A stretch of DNA of 64,000 nucleotides, taken from contig JAFGXR010000080.1 in assembly GCA_016936555.1 (NCBI GenBank), forward strand, positions 1 through 64,000. Direction: 5' to 3'. The position numbers were made by a program, and so were the translations under genes. The notes beneath the pieces are model-generated. The model saw only the letters and a list, made by a program, of their open reading frames with translations. It did not search any database and was not told where the DNA came from. Origin of the DNA: Spirochaetales bacterium. GTDB taxonomy: Bacteria; Spirochaetota; Spirochaetia; DSM-2461. This document shows positions 1 through 8,313 of the stretch, piece after piece (positions within the stretch are counted from its first letter, which is position 1; every line of letters starts with the position of its first letter).

Positions 1-24
1 CGCCTCTCAAAGGCGCCTTTTTTA
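1..24 (+). terminator. 3' part of an intrinsic terminator
   Basis: CGCCT (1-5) pairs with AGGCG (11-15) and is followed by CC and six T. The left arm is probably cut by the window edge. It would end a gene lying upstream of the window. Confidence 0.6.
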
Positions 25-141
25 TCCCATCTCCTATCTCCGCTCCCTCCCCCGACGTACTGGCCGAGAGCAGAAATCATGAGTCATTCCTGAACCTTTC
101 GTGATATAATAAAAGAGGTCTTTGGGGAGGGAAATCACAAG

Positions 142-1110
142 ATGAAATTCAAATCATTTCCGCTGCTGGTCAGTATTATAATTCTCACGATCCTCGCCTT
201 TTCCTGCGGCGGCTCGTCTTACACTTATGATGTCTACACACCCGTATACATGAGCTTTGACACGCTCCGCTCTTCCGTCTCTGTCCGGAAAGCCGGCATG
301 CCGGATCTCGAAAATCCGGGAAAGATCTATCTTATCGGCAATCTTCTCTTTGTAGGAGAGAGGAACGCGGGCATTCACGTCATAGACATTGAAGATACGA
401 CATCTCCGCAACAGCTGGCTTTTATCGAAGTGCCGGGCAACAGCGATCTGGCGATCCTGGAGAAAGATAACCGGACGATACTCTATGCTGACAGCTTTAT
501 CGATCTGGTCGTTATGGAGCTCAATGCAGACCCTCTTGATTTCAGCGCCGACGAAATAAGCCGCCTGGAAGGCGTCTTTCCGAACGACCCCTACCAGTAT
601 TTCATCGACGATCCCGCCATGCCATGGTTCGCCGATGTCGATCTCGATGATCAGGTTGTCGTTTCCTATGAAACGGAAACGGTAACCGAATGGAGCGAAT
701 ACGGGACGGAATCGGTAGATTACGCCGTTGAGGACAGCTCCGGAGGGACATCGGGAACAGGTGGTTCGATGGCCAGATTCACTCTTTACGGCAATGATTC
801 AGATTTATGGCACCTGTATACGGTAGATGATACGAATCTGAGAGTCTTCGAGCTGAGCTCTCCCTGGTCGCCTTCCCCCGAAGTCAGCAAGAATCTCGGT
901 TGGGATATTGAAACGATATTTCCCTATAAAAATTATCTCTACATCGGATCTTCTTCAGCCATGTATCTCTACAGCCTTGAGAATCCGTCAAATCCTGTCG
1001 AAACCGCGACTGTTTCCCACTTTTCAAGCCGGGATCCCGTGGTGGTCGGCCCTGTCGGTCCGGAACTGCCAGGCACATTTTCCCTTCAGGGCTCGATTCC
1101 CGTTTATTAG
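142..1110 (+). CDS. LVIVD-repeat-like lipoprotein, probably C-terminally shortened
   Basis: Exported lipoprotein of unknown function. The N-terminus has a hydrophobic signal ending in LAFSC (lipobox, Cys about residue 22). The body resembles LVIVD-type beta-propeller proteins: blades such as GIHVIDIEDTTSPQQ and MYLYSLENPSNPVE occur near residues 75-90 and 270-285. A TATAAT -10 box lies at 105-110 and GGGGAGGG at 124-131 is a good ribosome site, so the ATG at 142 is well supported. After SSRDPVVV (about residue 300) the propeller pattern stops and about 22 unrelated residues precede the stop. Relatives as I remember them continue for roughly another 100 residues, so this copy may have lost its end. 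The family call is from pattern recognition only. Confidence 0.65.
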   Translation: MKFKSFPLLVSIIILTILAFSCGGSSYTYDVYTPVYMSFDTLRSSVSVRKAGMPDLENPGKIYLIGNLLFVGERNAGIHVIDIEDTTSPQQLAFIEVPGNSDLAILEKDNRTILYADSFIDLVVMELNADPLDFSADEISRLEGVFPNDPYQYFIDDPAMPWFADVDLDDQVVVSYETETVTEWSEYGTESVDYAVEDSSGGTSGTGGSMARFTLYGNDSDLWHLYTVDDTNLRVFELSSPWSPSPEVSKNLGWDIETIFPYKNYLYIGSSSAMYLYSLENPSNPVETATVSHFSSRDPVVVGPVGPELPGTFSLQGSIPVY

Positions 1111-1114
1111 CCTC

Positions 1115-1142
1115 TTGCAGAGACCGGCCCTGTGCCGATAAT
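1115..1142 (+). promoter_or_regulatory. Promoter with -10 six bases before the neuB-family start
   Basis: TTGCAG (1115-1120), 16-bp spacer, GATAAT (1137-1142), then six bases to the ATG at 1149. No Shine-Dalgarno sequence is visible, so the transcript is probably leaderless. Confidence 0.55.
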
Positions 1143-1148
1143 GAAAAA

Positions 1149-2219
1149 ATGAATCAGAAAACCTACATCATCGCCGAAATCGGAACGGCTCACCAGGGGG
1201 ATATCGGCAAAGCACAAGATCTTATCCATGCCGCCGCCGATGCCGGAGCAGACTGTGCCAAATTCCAGGTGGTCTTCGCCGATGAGATCATCCACAAAAA
1301 CACGGGGACCGTCCCTCTCCCCGGAGGGGACACACCTTTATACGATGTTTTTAAAAAACTGGAACAGGAAGAATCTTTTTACAGAGAACTTAAAACCCTG
1401 ACGGAAGGGGCGGGACTGGACTTTCTGGCCTCTCCTTTCGGGATAAAAAGCGCGGAAATTCTCAAAGTTATAGGATCGGATCAGTATAAAATAGCCTCGC
1501 CGGAACTCAACCACTATCCCCTTCTGGAAAAGGTGGCATCTTACAACAGAAAAATCATACTTTCTACAGGAGTTTCCACTCTGGGAGATATAGAGGAGGC
1601 TCTTAAAATTACCGGTAGAAAAAATGTTTCCCTCCTCCACTGCATCACCGCATATCCTGCCCCTCCTGAGGAATACAACCTGAAACTGATTCCACTCTAT
1701 AGCCAGCTTTTCGGTGTCCCCGCAGGGATTTCCGATCATTCCACCGACCCGGTACTCGTTCCCGCCCTGGCAACAGCTCTGGGTGCTGCCATTATTGAAA
1801 AACACTTCACCCTATCGAACGATACAGATGGACTCGATGATCCGATAGCTCTGGATCCGACCTCTTTTTCTGTCATGACAAAAACCGTCAGAGAAGCGGA
1901 AATGAGATCATTTGAAAGGACATACGGAAAATTATGCGCAGTTTACGGCACACAGCTGATTGATGCAATAATCGGAAACGGTGAAAAGAAACTCGCTCCT
2001 TCGGAAGCGGCAAACTACGAAAGAACGAACCGTTCTCTCCACGCCCTGACTGAACTGGAACCGGGCACAGTCCTGACCGAAGAGAACTGCGCGCTGCTGA
2101 GAACAGAGAAAATACTGCGCCCCGGCCTGTCCCCCCTCTACTTCAGGGAAGTCCTGGGCAGAACCGTTAAAGAAAAAATCCCCGACGGAGAAGGGATACG
2201 TTGGCAGGATATTCTATGA
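1149..2219 (+). CDS. NeuB/SpsE-family sialic acid synthase-like protein
   Basis: Predicted cytoplasmic synthase that condenses phosphoenolpyruvate with a hexosamine-derived sugar to give a nonulosonic acid (sialic, legionaminic or pseudaminic type). The 356-residue length is normal for the family. The NeuB barrel starts at once (IAEIGTAHQGD), with KFQ near 39, LASPFG near 92, KIASPEL near 115, STGVSTL near 138, the HCITAYP strand near 162 and GISDHS near 192. A C-terminal SAF (antifreeze-like) domain covers about 285-350, with RSLHAL and GRTVKEKIPDGE. No other nonulosonate gene is adjacent, so the exact sugar cannot be told. The start lacks a ribosome site and lies six bases after a -10 box. 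Confidence 0.88.
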   Translation: MNQKTYIIAEIGTAHQGDIGKAQDLIHAAADAGADCAKFQVVFADEIIHKNTGTVPLPGGDTPLYDVFKKLEQEESFYRELKTLTEGAGLDFLASPFGIKSAEILKVIGSDQYKIASPELNHYPLLEKVASYNRKIILSTGVSTLGDIEEALKITGRKNVSLLHCITAYPAPPEEYNLKLIPLYSQLFGVPAGISDHSTDPVLVPALATALGAAIIEKHFTLSNDTDGLDDPIALDPTSFSVMTKTVREAEMRSFERTYGKLCAVYGTQLIDAIIGNGEKKLAPSEAANYERTNRSLHALTELEPGTVLTEENCALLRTEKILRPGLSPLYFREVLGRTVKEKIPDGEGIRWQDIL

Positions 2220-2230
2220 TATCCTATACT
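2201..2230 (+). promoter_or_regulatory. Promoter inside the end of the neuB-family gene
   Basis: TTGGCA (2201-2206), 18-bp spacer, TATACT (2225-2230), then seven bases to the ATG at 2238. This would give a leaderless message for the HD-GYP regulator independent of the upstream gene. Confidence 0.5.
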
Positions 2231-2237
2231 GGAAGAA

Positions 2238-3770
2238 ATGTCTGATATAATTCATTTTGCAGAAGAAACAGAAGAGGATACGGATCTCCCCCCCCGGAAA
2301 AGCTGGAAAGTGCTTATTGTCGATGATGAAGAGGACATTCATCACATTACCAAAATGGTTATGGACGACTTCCTCTTTCAGGGAAGAAACATCGTTTTCC
2401 TCGATGCCTACTCGGGAAAAGAAGCCAGAACGATAGTCGGAGAGCACAGTGACATCGCCGTCATTCTGCTGGATGTAGTCATGGAGACCCAGACAGCGGG
2501 ACTGGATCTGGTAAAATATATCAGGGAAGACCTGGGAAACCGGATTACCAGAATTGTACTCAGAACCGGTCAACCGGGAAGCGCCCCGGAAAAAGAGGTG
2601 ATTGTTAACTATGATATTAACGATTACAAACAGAAAACAGAACTGACCAAATCCAAGCTGGACACGACTTTGATCGCGGCGATCCGGGCTTACCGCGATC
2701 TGGTCATTCTCGATAAAAGCCGCAAGGGGCTGAGGAAAATCATCGACGCCTCATCCGATATCTTCGAAGTCAACTCCATGAGGAAATTCATCGAGGGAAT
2801 CCTTCTTCAGCTGACAAGCCTCCTGAAACTGGAAGAAGATACCATGTACCTTGAAACTTCGACCGTGGCGGTCGATGAAAAAGACACCTCGCTCAAAATT
2901 ATTGCGGCCACGGGAAAATATGCCGGATATGCGAAACAACGGCTTATCGGGACTTTGCCGGATCCTGTATTCCAGCTGATCAAACGCTCGATGAACAATA
3001 AAGAATCGTTTTTCGAAGGTAACTACTATGTCGGGTATTTCCAGTCGGGGGACTCCCGCGAAAACATTCTCCTGCTGGAAGGTTCCTACGAACTGGAGTC
3101 GACGGACCGGTACCTCATCGATCTGTTCTCCTGCAATATAAATATCGCCTTTGAGAACAATTACAAACACCGCGAACAGGTAAACACCCGCGATGATATT
3201 CTCTTCACACTGGGGGAAGCCACGGAAAGACACCATGCCGCCCACACCAGCCATGTGAGGAGGGTCGGAGAGATAGCATTCCGTCTGGCCGACAGACTTG
3301 GAATGAATCAGGAACAGGCGGAAGAGATCAAAATCGCAGCGGCCATGCACGATGTGGGGAAGATACTACTCAACGACAACATACTCCGGAAAACCGGCGC
3401 CCTGACCAGTGATGAGCAGGAAGAGATGAGACACCACACGGAAAAAGGCGAGGAAATCCTCCGGAACAAGAAATACCAGCTTCTTGAGAATGCCGCGACC
3501 GTGGCAGCCCAGCACCACGAAAGATGGGACGGAACCGGTTATCCCAGAGGGCTGAAAGGCGGGGAAATCAGCCTGAACAGCCGAATTACAACTCTCGCCA
3601 TGATCTACGATGCACTCAGTCACGATCAGCCCTACCGAAAAGCCTGGTCGGAAGACGATGTGATGAAGTTCATTACAGACAACAGGGGAAAGATTTTCGA
3701 TCCGGACCTGGTCGACCTGTTCACGAAGCATTACGAGTTCATAAAAGACGTCAACAAGATATACCACTAG
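2238..3770 (+). CDS. Response regulator, REC-DUF3369-HD-GYP (probable c-di-GMP phosphodiesterase)
   Basis: Two-component output protein likely to hydrolyse cyclic di-GMP in the cytoplasm. Residues 24-150 are a receiver with acidic residues D29/D30 and phosphoacceptor D79 (ILLDVVM). Residues about 165-310 look like DUF3369, a common linker in such proteins. Residues about 325-500 are a complete HD-GYP domain: H371-D372 in AMHDVGK, the HH pair at 399-400, HHERWDGTGYPRG at 426-438, and a conserved LAMIYDAL segment. All expected metal ligands appear present, so activity is likely. No histidine kinase is adjacent. The start follows TATACT by seven bases. Confidence 0.9.
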   Translation: MSDIIHFAEETEEDTDLPPRKSWKVLIVDDEEDIHHITKMVMDDFLFQGRNIVFLDAYSGKEARTIVGEHSDIAVILLDVVMETQTAGLDLVKYIREDLGNRITRIVLRTGQPGSAPEKEVIVNYDINDYKQKTELTKSKLDTTLIAAIRAYRDLVILDKSRKGLRKIIDASSDIFEVNSMRKFIEGILLQLTSLLKLEEDTMYLETSTVAVDEKDTSLKIIAATGKYAGYAKQRLIGTLPDPVFQLIKRSMNNKESFFEGNYYVGYFQSGDSRENILLLEGSYELESTDRYLIDLFSCNINIAFENNYKHREQVNTRDDILFTLGEATERHHAAHTSHVRRVGEIAFRLADRLGMNQEQAEEIKIAAAMHDVGKILLNDNILRKTGALTSDEQEEMRHHTEKGEEILRNKKYQLLENAATVAAQHHERWDGTGYPRGLKGGEISLNSRITTLAMIYDALSHDQPYRKAWSEDDVMKFITDNRGKIFDPDLVDLFTKHYEFIKDVNKIYH

Positions 3771-3782
3771 AGATTTTTCTGT

Positions 3783-3788
3783 TAAAAT
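3783..3788 (+). promoter_or_regulatory. Candidate -10 box before the phosphohexomutase gene
   Basis: TAAAAT lies six bases before the ATG at 3795 and no ribosome site is visible. A convincing -35 is missing, so this is a weak candidate. Confidence 0.3.
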
Positions 3789-3794
3789 CTCCCT

Positions 3795-5687
3795 ATGCCA
3801 GTAATCAAAGATAATAATACAGATTTAACCATAATCGATACAGATCAAACTCCCTTTGAAAACAACCGCCCCGATCTGATAACAATAAAAGAGGCGCTCA
3901 AGTCCATGATCCTCTCCGCATCGGGATGGCGTAAAGTTTTTGCCCCTTCGGGAGATGAAGAGAGCCGGGACAGCCATTTGACAGAGGCTGACAAAGTCCT
4001 GGCAGGGGCCATGGCTTATGTTTTCTCCCCGTTCCTCAGAGAACAGAGCGGAAAAAAGCGCCCTGTTGTCACCATCGCCATGGACAGCCGGCCCACCGGT
4101 CCCGCCCTGGCCGATATTATGACCAGAGTGTTTCTTTCCCTGGAGATAGAGGTTCAATATCATTTTATCAGTGCCGCTCCCGAGACGATGGCCTGGGCGG
4201 GACGAAGCGGAAGAACCGACGGATTCGCCTATATTTCGGCAAGCCACAATCCCGTGGGGCACAACGGTATCAAATTCGGCCTCACCACCGGCGGCGTTCT
4301 CGACGGAGAGCAGTCGGCCCTGCTGATCGCCCGTTTCAAAGAGACCCTTTCGTCGGAAGAAGAAACCCGCAGAATTATGGACCTGGCCGATTCGGCAGAC
4401 CGGAATCTCCTTGAGGAAACCTGCCGCCGTTCATCCTACTGGAAAGCGGAAAGCTACGGCAATTACAGGGAATTTACTGATCGGGTTATCAGCGGATCGG
4501 AAAAGAGAGAAGAACAGCAGAAAGTTCTGCAGGCCATAAGAACTGCAGCAGGAAAAAGCCCGCTGGGGATTGTAGCCGAACACAACGGTAGCGCCCGCTC
4601 CCTATCCATTGACAGGGAATATCTCGAAAACCTCAATATGCTCGTTCAATCTCTCAATGACAAACCGGGACAATTCGTCCACCGCATAGTGCCGGAGGGC
4701 TTCTCGCTGGATCTCTGCCGGGAGGAACTGGAAAAAGCCCACAGGGAAAATCCCGCTTTCCAGCTCGGGTATGTTCCCGACTGCGACGGAGACCGGGGAA
4801 ACCTCGTCTACATGAACGAAAAAGGTAAAGCGAAAATACTCGAAGCCCAGGAGGTCTTCGCCCTCTCCGTTCTGGCGGAACTCTCATTTCAGGAATGGAT
4901 CGGAAAACCTCTGGAACGGACAGCCGTAGCGGTAAACGGACCGACATCTCTCCGCATTGATGCCATAGCCTCCGCCTTCGGCGCGGAGGTGCACAGAGCG
5001 GAAGTAGGTGAAGCCAACGTGGTAAACCTGGCCGTCTCTCTCCGGAAAAAGGGTTACAGCGTCCCCATTCTGGGAGAGGGATCGAACGGAGGAAACATCA
5101 CCTACCCCGCTGCGGTGCGCGACCCCCTCAACACCGCCGGGGCTATGATAAAACTCCTTTCGCTGAAATCCGAAAAGGGAAAACCGGGGCTCTTCGAAAT
5201 CTGGTGCCGCAGAAGCGGGCAGATGGAATCCTTTGTCAATGAATGCACCTTGTCGGATATAATTAAAACCCTTCCGGTTTACACAACCACATCGGCTTTT
5301 GAAGATCAGGCGATTATGCGCATCGAAACCGAGTCTCAAGGGGAATTGAAACAGCGCTACGAGGAGAATTTCCCCGGACAATGGGAAATCCGCAGGAATA
5401 CGCTGAACGCCCTCCTGGGTATCACCGGTTGGGAGGAGATCAACAACGAAGGAATTCACAGCCGGATAGGCGTGGGCTCCCGATTCAGAAGCGGCACGGA
5501 AAAAGGCGGCTTGAAGATACTCTTTAAAAATGAGAAATCGGAACCCATGGCCTATATCTGGATGAGAGGGAGCGGAACCGAACCGGTTTTCCGGGTGCTC
5601 GCCGACGTGAAAGGGGACAACAGGGAAGCGGAGCAGTTTCTGCTCAACTGGCTGAGGGAGATGATCGGCCTCGCCGATAGGAAATAA
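3795..5687 (+). CDS. Phosphoglucomutase/phosphomannomutase family protein
   Basis: Alpha-D-phosphohexomutase superfamily enzyme that would interconvert hexose 1- and 6-phosphates. The catalytic serine loop is SASHNPVGHNG (Ser about residue 150), the metal loop is DCDGDRGN (about 328-336), a sugar-binding-type GEGSNGG lies near 430, and the phosphate loop RGSGTEP near 591-597 completes the four-domain set. At 630 residues it is longer than typical bacterial PgcA or ManB (450-580), with extra sequence in the N-terminal and middle parts. The substrate (glucose, mannose or glucosamine) cannot be decided from sequence. A strong terminator follows directly. Confidence 0.88.
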   Translation: MPVIKDNNTDLTIIDTDQTPFENNRPDLITIKEALKSMILSASGWRKVFAPSGDEESRDSHLTEADKVLAGAMAYVFSPFLREQSGKKRPVVTIAMDSRPTGPALADIMTRVFLSLEIEVQYHFISAAPETMAWAGRSGRTDGFAYISASHNPVGHNGIKFGLTTGGVLDGEQSALLIARFKETLSSEEETRRIMDLADSADRNLLEETCRRSSYWKAESYGNYREFTDRVISGSEKREEQQKVLQAIRTAAGKSPLGIVAEHNGSARSLSIDREYLENLNMLVQSLNDKPGQFVHRIVPEGFSLDLCREELEKAHRENPAFQLGYVPDCDGDRGNLVYMNEKGKAKILEAQEVFALSVLAELSFQEWIGKPLERTAVAVNGPTSLRIDAIASAFGAEVHRAEVGEANVVNLAVSLRKKGYSVPILGEGSNGGNITYPAAVRDPLNTAGAMIKLLSLKSEKGKPGLFEIWCRRSGQMESFVNECTLSDIIKTLPVYTTTSAFEDQAIMRIETESQGELKQRYEENFPGQWEIRRNTLNALLGITGWEEINNEGIHSRIGVGSRFRSGTEKGGLKILFKNEKSEPMAYIWMRGSGTEPVFRVLADVKGDNREAEQFLLNWLREMIGLADRK

Positions 5688-5690
5688 TAA

Positions 5691-5732
5691 AAAAGGCTGT
5701 TGCAACCCTTAATGGAACAACAGCCTTTTTTA
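5691..5732. terminator. Bidirectional intrinsic terminator
   Basis: AAAAGGCTGTTG (5691-5702) pairs with CAACAGCCTTTTT (5719-5731), with A- and T-runs on both sides. It separates the convergent phosphohexomutase and trpS genes and serves both. Confidence 0.85.
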
Positions 5733-5733
5733 A

Positions 5734-6732
5734 TCAGATAACCCCGATAGCCCGTCTGAGCCGGTCCATCTTCGCGGAAGCCAGCTCTCTGGCTTTGGCC
5801 GCTCCTTCAGCCAGGACCTTATCGATATAGGATTTATCCTCCATCAGTTCATCGTATTTCTCTCTCATCGGGGATATGAAATCATTCAGAACAGAGAAAA
5901 GCTCACCCTTGGCATACCCCCAGCCCATTCCGCCGGCCCGGTAGGTTTCAGCCAGGGCCTTCTGTTGTTCTTCCGTGGCAAAAAGCTTATACAGCGCAAA
6001 GACGTTACAGCTGTCCGGATCTTTCGGTTCCTCGACAGCCTGTGAATTGGTCACGATCTTATTGCAGAATTTCTTCAGCTTCTTCTCCGGACAGAAGAGG
6101 GGAATATGATTGTCGTAACTCTTGCTCATCTTTCTGCCGTCCAGACCGTTGATTATCATGGTGGATTCATCGATATAAGGCTGTGGAATCGTCAGAAGAG
6201 GCTCCTTGTAATTCCTGTTGACCGCTTCGGCTATATCCGCCGCCATTTCGATATGCTGCACCTGGTCTTTCCCGACGGGAACAAGCTGGGCATCGAAGAG
6301 AAGAATATCAGCAGCCATTAAAATAGGATAGGTGTAGAGCCCCATATTGATATTGTGATCGTCGGGTTTGCCCTTCTCCCTGTTGACATCAACCTGGGCT
6401 TTATAGGCATGGGCCCGGTTCATCAGCCCTTTAGATGTAAAAGCGTTGATCAAAGTGGTCAGTTCAAATGTTTCGGGAACAGCCGACTGCTTGTAAATGA
6501 GGACTTTATCGGGATCGAGCCCGCTGGCCAGCCAGACAGCAGCGACTTCATAGATGTAATCTCTTAATGTGTCGGCTTCCTTGACAGTATTAAGAGAATG
6601 ATAATCGGCAATGAAATAGCGGGCCTCGTAGTTTTCCGCCAGTTTCAGAGCCGGTTTGATGGCACCGAGATAATTCCCCAGATGGGGCATCCCCGTCGGC
6701 TTGATGCCTGTCAATACGACTTTCTTTTCCAT
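5734..6732 (-). CDS. trpS: Tryptophan--tRNA ligase
   Basis: Charges tRNA-Trp with tryptophan in the cytoplasm. Class I synthetase signatures are clear: the HIGH-like motif PTGMPHLGNYLG at about 12-23 and GRKMSKSYDN (KMSKS loop) near 197-206. The 332-residue length fits bacterial TrpRS. The ATG at 6732 is preceded by GGGAG at good spacing. The gene is monocistronic between the terminator at 5691 and a divergent small gene. I see no T-box leader; only a short inverted repeat lies upstream. Confidence 0.96.
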   Translation of the reverse strand: MEKKVVLTGIKPTGMPHLGNYLGAIKPALKLAENYEARYFIADYHSLNTVKEADTLRDYIYEVAAVWLASGLDPDKVLIYKQSAVPETFELTTLINAFTSKGLMNRAHAYKAQVDVNREKGKPDDHNINMGLYTYPILMAADILLFDAQLVPVGKDQVQHIEMAADIAEAVNRNYKEPLLTIPQPYIDESTMIINGLDGRKMSKSYDNHIPLFCPEKKLKKFCNKIVTNSQAVEEPKDPDSCNVFALYKLFATEEQQKALAETYRAGGMGWGYAKGELFSVLNDFISPMREKYDELMEDKSYIDKVLAEGAAKARELASAKMDRLRRAIGVI

Positions 6733-6758
6733 AAATCACTCCCGTAAGGCAAATCGAA

Positions 6759-6780
6759 TGTAATAGAACCCAATATTACA
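6759..6780. promoter_or_regulatory. Short inverted repeat upstream of trpS
   Basis: TGTAATA (6759-6765) and TATTACA (6774-6780) form a perfect 7-bp inverted repeat with an 8-nt spacer, 27 bp before the trpS start. It could be an operator or chance in AT-rich DNA. Confidence 0.25.
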
Positions 6781-6874
6781 AAGAGATCGGGGAATTCACA
6801 AGCGCCGTGACCCTTTTTCTTGTATATGGAGTCGAGACTTGATAAAATTGGAGTATAGATTGGAAATTATCAGT

Positions 6875-7246
6875 ATGAAAGACGAAGAACTTCTGGCAAT
6901 TGGCGAATACGTAAAAAAGAACATCTCACGATGGATGGAAGAGAGTCAGATAATCCCCTTCAGAAATGACAGACGGGAAATAGATCTTGCCGAGAGAATC
7001 GTCCGGGTCGAAGAATCACTTAAGCACCAGGGAGAACTGCTGGAGAAATCCCTTGAGTTTATGGAAAAGCGGTTCGAGCTTATGGAAAAAAGATTTGAAC
7101 AGATCGATAAACGATTCGAGCAAGTCGACAAACGCTTTGAAGAGCTTCGCAGCGATATGGATAAACGTTTCAGCCAGCTCCAGTGGACAATGGGCCTTGG
7201 GTTTACCATAATGGCAGCCTTAATGGGAATATTCAATTTTTTCTGA
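6875..7246 (+). CDS. Bdr-like coiled-coil protein with C-terminal membrane anchor
   Basis: Function unknown. Residues about 40-100 form a coiled coil with repeated units MEKRFEL, MEKRFEQ, IDKRFEQ, VDKRFEE and MDKRFSQ at 7-residue spacing. One hydrophobic helix ends the chain (LGFTIMAALMGIFNFF). This architecture resembles Borrelia direct repeat (Bdr) proteins and DUF1640-type proteins: a cytoplasmic coil anchored in the inner membrane. The ATG at 6875 (MKDEELL) is preferred. An in-frame TTG at 6839 would add 12 residues, and neither has a strong ribosome site. Confidence 0.7.
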   Translation: MKDEELLAIGEYVKKNISRWMEESQIIPFRNDRREIDLAERIVRVEESLKHQGELLEKSLEFMEKRFELMEKRFEQIDKRFEQVDKRFEELRSDMDKRFSQLQWTMGLGFTIMAALMGIFNFF

Positions 7247-7249
7247 TTC

Positions 7250-7278
7250 TTGTCCTTTTTTAAAAGCCGTGTCATTAT
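7250..7278 (+). promoter_or_regulatory. Candidate promoter of the OmpR-family regulator
   Basis: TTGTCC (7250-7255), 17-bp spacer, CATTAT (7273-7278), then six bases to the ATG at 7285. No ribosome site is visible. Confidence 0.4.
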
Positions 7279-7284
7279 GATCCT

Positions 7285-7971
7285 ATGTCTCACGTTTTCA
7301 TAATAGACAGCGATGATGAAATCCGGGAAACCGTAGCGGGATACCTGAGGCTCTGGGAATTTGAAGTGACGGAGTACAGGGATCTGACCGGCGTCAAGGA
7401 CGGATTGAAATCCCGTAAACCGGACATCCTTATAATAGAGACGACCTTTGAAGAAGGCGACGGTTTTACCTTTATAAAGGAAATCCGCCAGAAATCGGAT
7501 ATACCGATCATCATTATATCCAGAAGGAATACCGAATCAGACCGCATAACGGGATTTGAAGTCGGTGCCGACGATTACCTGGTCAAACCTTTCTCCACCA
7601 AAGAGCTGGCTTTGCGAGTCATTGCCATTCTGAGAAGAATGAGTTGCTACATCCAGGCTGAAAGAGACAAAAAATGGAATCTGGGCGGAAATATACTCTC
7701 TACCGATGAAAATGCCCACAAAGCCATGTTGAACGGAACGACCCTGAAGCTCACCACGGCGGAGTGGAAAATCCTCATATATCTGACATCGAACGGTGGG
7801 GCCGTCGTTTCCCGGGAGCAGATTCTGGACCGCTGTCTGGAGTACTCCTTTGAGGGCTACGACAGAACCGTGGACACCCATATTAAAAATTTACGATCCA
7901 AACTGATCGATCCCCACTGGATAGAAACGGTCAGGGGTTACGGCTACCGTTTTGCCGGTACGGAAAAATGA
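7285..7971 (+). CDS. OmpR/PhoB-family regulator with atypical receiver (Glu at phosphosite)
   Basis: DNA-binding response regulator of 228 residues: receiver at about 1-120 and winged-helix domain at about 130-225 (LTTAEWKILIYL, VVSREQILDRC, VDTHIKNLRSKL and the terminal VRGYGYRF are typical). In the receiver the phosphoacceptor position, normally the Asp in LLDxxMP, is Glu52 (ILIIETTF), and the second acidic-pocket residue is Ser9 (IIDSDDE). Lys101 (LVKPF) and the Ser of IIIISRR are kept. Glu can mimic phosphorylated Asp, so the protein may be constitutively active or regulated otherwise. No histidine kinase is nearby. The next gene has phased direct repeats of the kind bound by this family. 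Confidence 0.88.
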   Translation: MSHVFIIDSDDEIRETVAGYLRLWEFEVTEYRDLTGVKDGLKSRKPDILIIETTFEEGDGFTFIKEIRQKSDIPIIIISRRNTESDRITGFEVGADDYLVKPFSTKELALRVIAILRRMSCYIQAERDKKWNLGGNILSTDENAHKAMLNGTTLKLTTAEWKILIYLTSNGGAVVSREQILDRCLEYSFEGYDRTVDTHIKNLRSKLIDPHWIETVRGYGYRFAGTEK

Positions 7972-8066
7972 AAAATTTATTGCTGCAAATAAAAAAGGGT
8001 AATAAAATAAGCAAAGATAAGGGTTATAAAGTACAGAAAGCACAATAAAGCCGCAGAAAAACCTTA

Positions 8067-8106
8067 CTCACCCCACGCTCACACTTTCTTCACACAATCT
8101 TCACAT
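8067..8106 (+). promoter_or_regulatory. Phased direct repeats, upstream cluster (OmpR/PhoB-type)
   Basis: CTCACC (8067), CTCACA (8078), TTCACA (8089) and TTCACA (8100) recur every 11 bp. Tandem 6-bp units at 11-bp spacing are the standard binding layout of PhoB/OmpR-family dimers. Confidence 0.65.
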
Positions 8107-8285
8107 ATTTATAATTTAAAATTACAGATTATTTACCTCTGTCATATTAAAATAGATATAGAGAAACTTTTACCTGCGCCCTCTCTGTTATTGACAGGCA
8201 GTTCACAGGGGAACCAGTTTTGGCGAAGAGCAGGATGCTGAAAAAGTTTCTCACGTTACAAAAAAAAGTGAACTTTTTTAATCCC

Positions 8286-8313
8286 TTCACACAATCTTCA
8301 CATTACATTCATA
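8286..8313 (+). promoter_or_regulatory. Phased direct repeats, downstream cluster (OmpR/PhoB-type)
   Basis: TTCACA (8286), TTCACA (8297) and TTCATA (8308) recur every 11 bp. The 18 bases 8286-8303 are identical to 8089-8106 of the upstream cluster. It lies about 85-110 bp before the start codon, suitable for activation. Confidence 0.65.

Noticed and set aside
5691-5732. TGTTGCAA in the trpS terminator as another IS-end copy
   Set aside because: The match is short and fully explained by the terminator stem.
6733-6838. Possible T-box leader for trpS
   Set aside because: Only about 100 bp is available before the divergent gene. No specifier loop, T-box sequence or terminator is seen.
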